From NCBI RefSeq assembly GCF_001578705.1, contig NZ_KQ969037.1:725908-789907 (forward strand): a stretch of 64,000 nt of DNA. Direction: 5' to 3'. The notes under the pieces are model-generated. The model was not told the origin of the DNA. It saw only the letters and a list, made by a program, of their open reading frames with translations, and did no database searches. The position numbers and the translations under genes were made by a program. The DNA comes from Streptococcus oralis (lineage in GTDB: Bacteria > Bacillota > Bacilli > Lactobacillales > Streptococcaceae). How positions within the stretch are numbered: position 1 is the stretch's first letter; every line of letters begins with the position of its first letter. Of this stretch, positions 63,285 through 64,000 are shown one piece after another.

Positions 63285-63305
63285 AAATCAACAAAGTGTT
63301 GATTT
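63285..63305. promoter_or_regulatory. Perfect palindrome, probable TetR operator
   Basis: AAATCAACA-AAG-TGTTGATTT, 9-bp arms, midway between the divergent genes and adjacent to the exporter -35 box. A related half site GTGTTGATT recurs at about 63228-63236. Confidence 0.75.
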
Positions 63306-63323
63306 AAGCAAAAAGGAAGAAAA

Positions 63324-63902
63324 ATGGCCCAGAAACGAAAAACTACTACTAAAGAAGACATCAAAGAAGCCTTAATCCAGCTGCTATCAGAGGAAAGATT
63401 TGATAATATCTCTATCAGTAAGCTCTGTAAACGGGCAGGGATTAATCGCGGCACCTTCTACCTCCACTACCAAGATAAGTATCAGATGGTTGATAGTCTC
63501 AAAAGCGAAATTATTTCCCAACTTTCTAGTTATAGCTTGTTTGAAGCGGAGAACGAATATCCCCAAAAGTTAATGATAGCAAAATTTCATATACTGCGTG
63601 CTAATGAGCGTCTTATCAACGCCCTGACCAAAAGCCATTATATTGACTTTCGAGAGGCTATTCGGGAGTACATAACCACTATTATTCTGAGTGACAAGCA
63701 AGAGACTGCTACCCAGCGTTTTTTAGAGGAGAACTTTCACATCCCTCAGAAATACGCCTTGGAAATCTTCCTATCTAGCGTTGAGGGAATTATTTCTCTT
63801 TGGATTGCTGGGGGAGCTCAAGAAGAACCAGAAGAAATCACTGATATAATTTTATCAACCTATAACTACGAACACTGGAGCTACGAATTAAAAGAAACTT
63901 AA
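63324..63902 (+). CDS. TetR/AcrR-family regulator
   Basis: 192 residues. N-terminal DNA-binding helix-turn-helix (TTKEDIKEALIQLLSEERFD, ISKLCKRAGINRGTFYLHY) and a helical ligand domain like the TetR_C of streptococcal multidrug regulators (YALEIFLSSVEGIISLWIAG). It probably represses the divergent ABC exporter operon, and perhaps itself, through the 21-bp palindrome. AAAGGAAGAAA serves as ribosome site. Confidence 0.88.
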   Translation: MAQKRKTTTKEDIKEALIQLLSEERFDNISISKLCKRAGINRGTFYLHYQDKYQMVDSLKSEIISQLSSYSLFEAENEYPQKLMIAKFHILRANERLINALTKSHYIDFREAIREYITTIILSDKQETATQRFLEENFHIPQKYALEIFLSSVEGIISLWIAGGAQEEPEEITDIILSTYNYEHWSYELKET

Positions 63903-64000
63903 TTCATCCAACCTGCTACAGCATAAACTGTTTCCTCTCATTTTATACTTTTTCAATTAGCTAAGTTGCCTTTATTTTTAACTTAGATACAAAAAAGCCT

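Overview
The window is a chromosomal segment of a low-GC Gram-positive coccus of the Mitis group of Streptococcus. The evidence is gene content and order that follow the pneumococcal core from memory (murE ... ppaC ... rpsF-ssb-rpsR, asnS, caxP/mntE, dapB, cdaA-cdaR-glmM, whiA-yvcK-rapZ, clpX-folA, cmk, galE, Nif3/TrmK, plsC, rpsO) and a BOX element at 45992-46099. Several accessory blocks differ from the pneumococcal layout I remember, so S. mitis, S. oralis or S. infantis seem likelier than S. pneumoniae. The species call is inference.

Layout. 1-14400: end of murE, small stress and unknown genes, ppaC, tRNA and RNA-binding functions, the rpsF-ssb-rpsR operon, an MFS transporter, the asnS/aminotransferase/TseB-like group, and a MarR regulator next to an FMN reductase. 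14400-24600: a large unknown membrane protein, a second peptide deformylase with an altered active site, the Ca/Mn P-type ATPase under a manganese (yybP-ykoY) riboswitch, divergent mntE, an ABC-F protein, cca and dapB. 24600-30400: a tandem repeat region, degV, and the cyclic-di-AMP operon cdaA-cdaR-glmM.

30425-36394 is an accessory island between a ferredoxin-NADP reductase and whiA. It encodes a GHSLG lipase-like protein with a helical C-terminus and two small helical partner proteins. Upstream are four tandem lipoprotein genes, each followed by the lipase gene or by a roughly 70-codon stub of its 5' end. The architecture resembles the type VII secreted lipase toxin TslA of Staphylococcus aureus with its partners and lipoprotein immunity. 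One lipoprotein copy is broken by a homopolymer frameshift and has been separated from its promoter by an IS110-family element. That element's transposase is itself frameshifted, and its 5' end carries a candidate bridge RNA.

36500-52000 is mostly core: whiA-yvcK-rapZ, ridA, engB, clpX, a missed 56-residue ORF coupled to folA, cmk, an unusual leaderless ferredoxin gene, galE and a glycosyltransferase, a BOX element, Nif3/TrmK, a second P-type ATPase and plsC. 52000-59300 is accessory: an LPXTG surface protein with a vWA domain, a siderophore-type ABC operon ending in a frameshifted esterase, cadD with a short leader ORF, and a compact type II-A-like CRISPR array (five identical repeats, four spacers, ATTTGAG leader end). 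There are no cas genes anywhere in the window, and cadD plus the array are bracketed by two pairs of direct repeats. 59300-64000: rpsO, then a MacB/FtsX-type ABC exporter pair with a divergent TetR-family regulator and a perfect palindromic operator between them.
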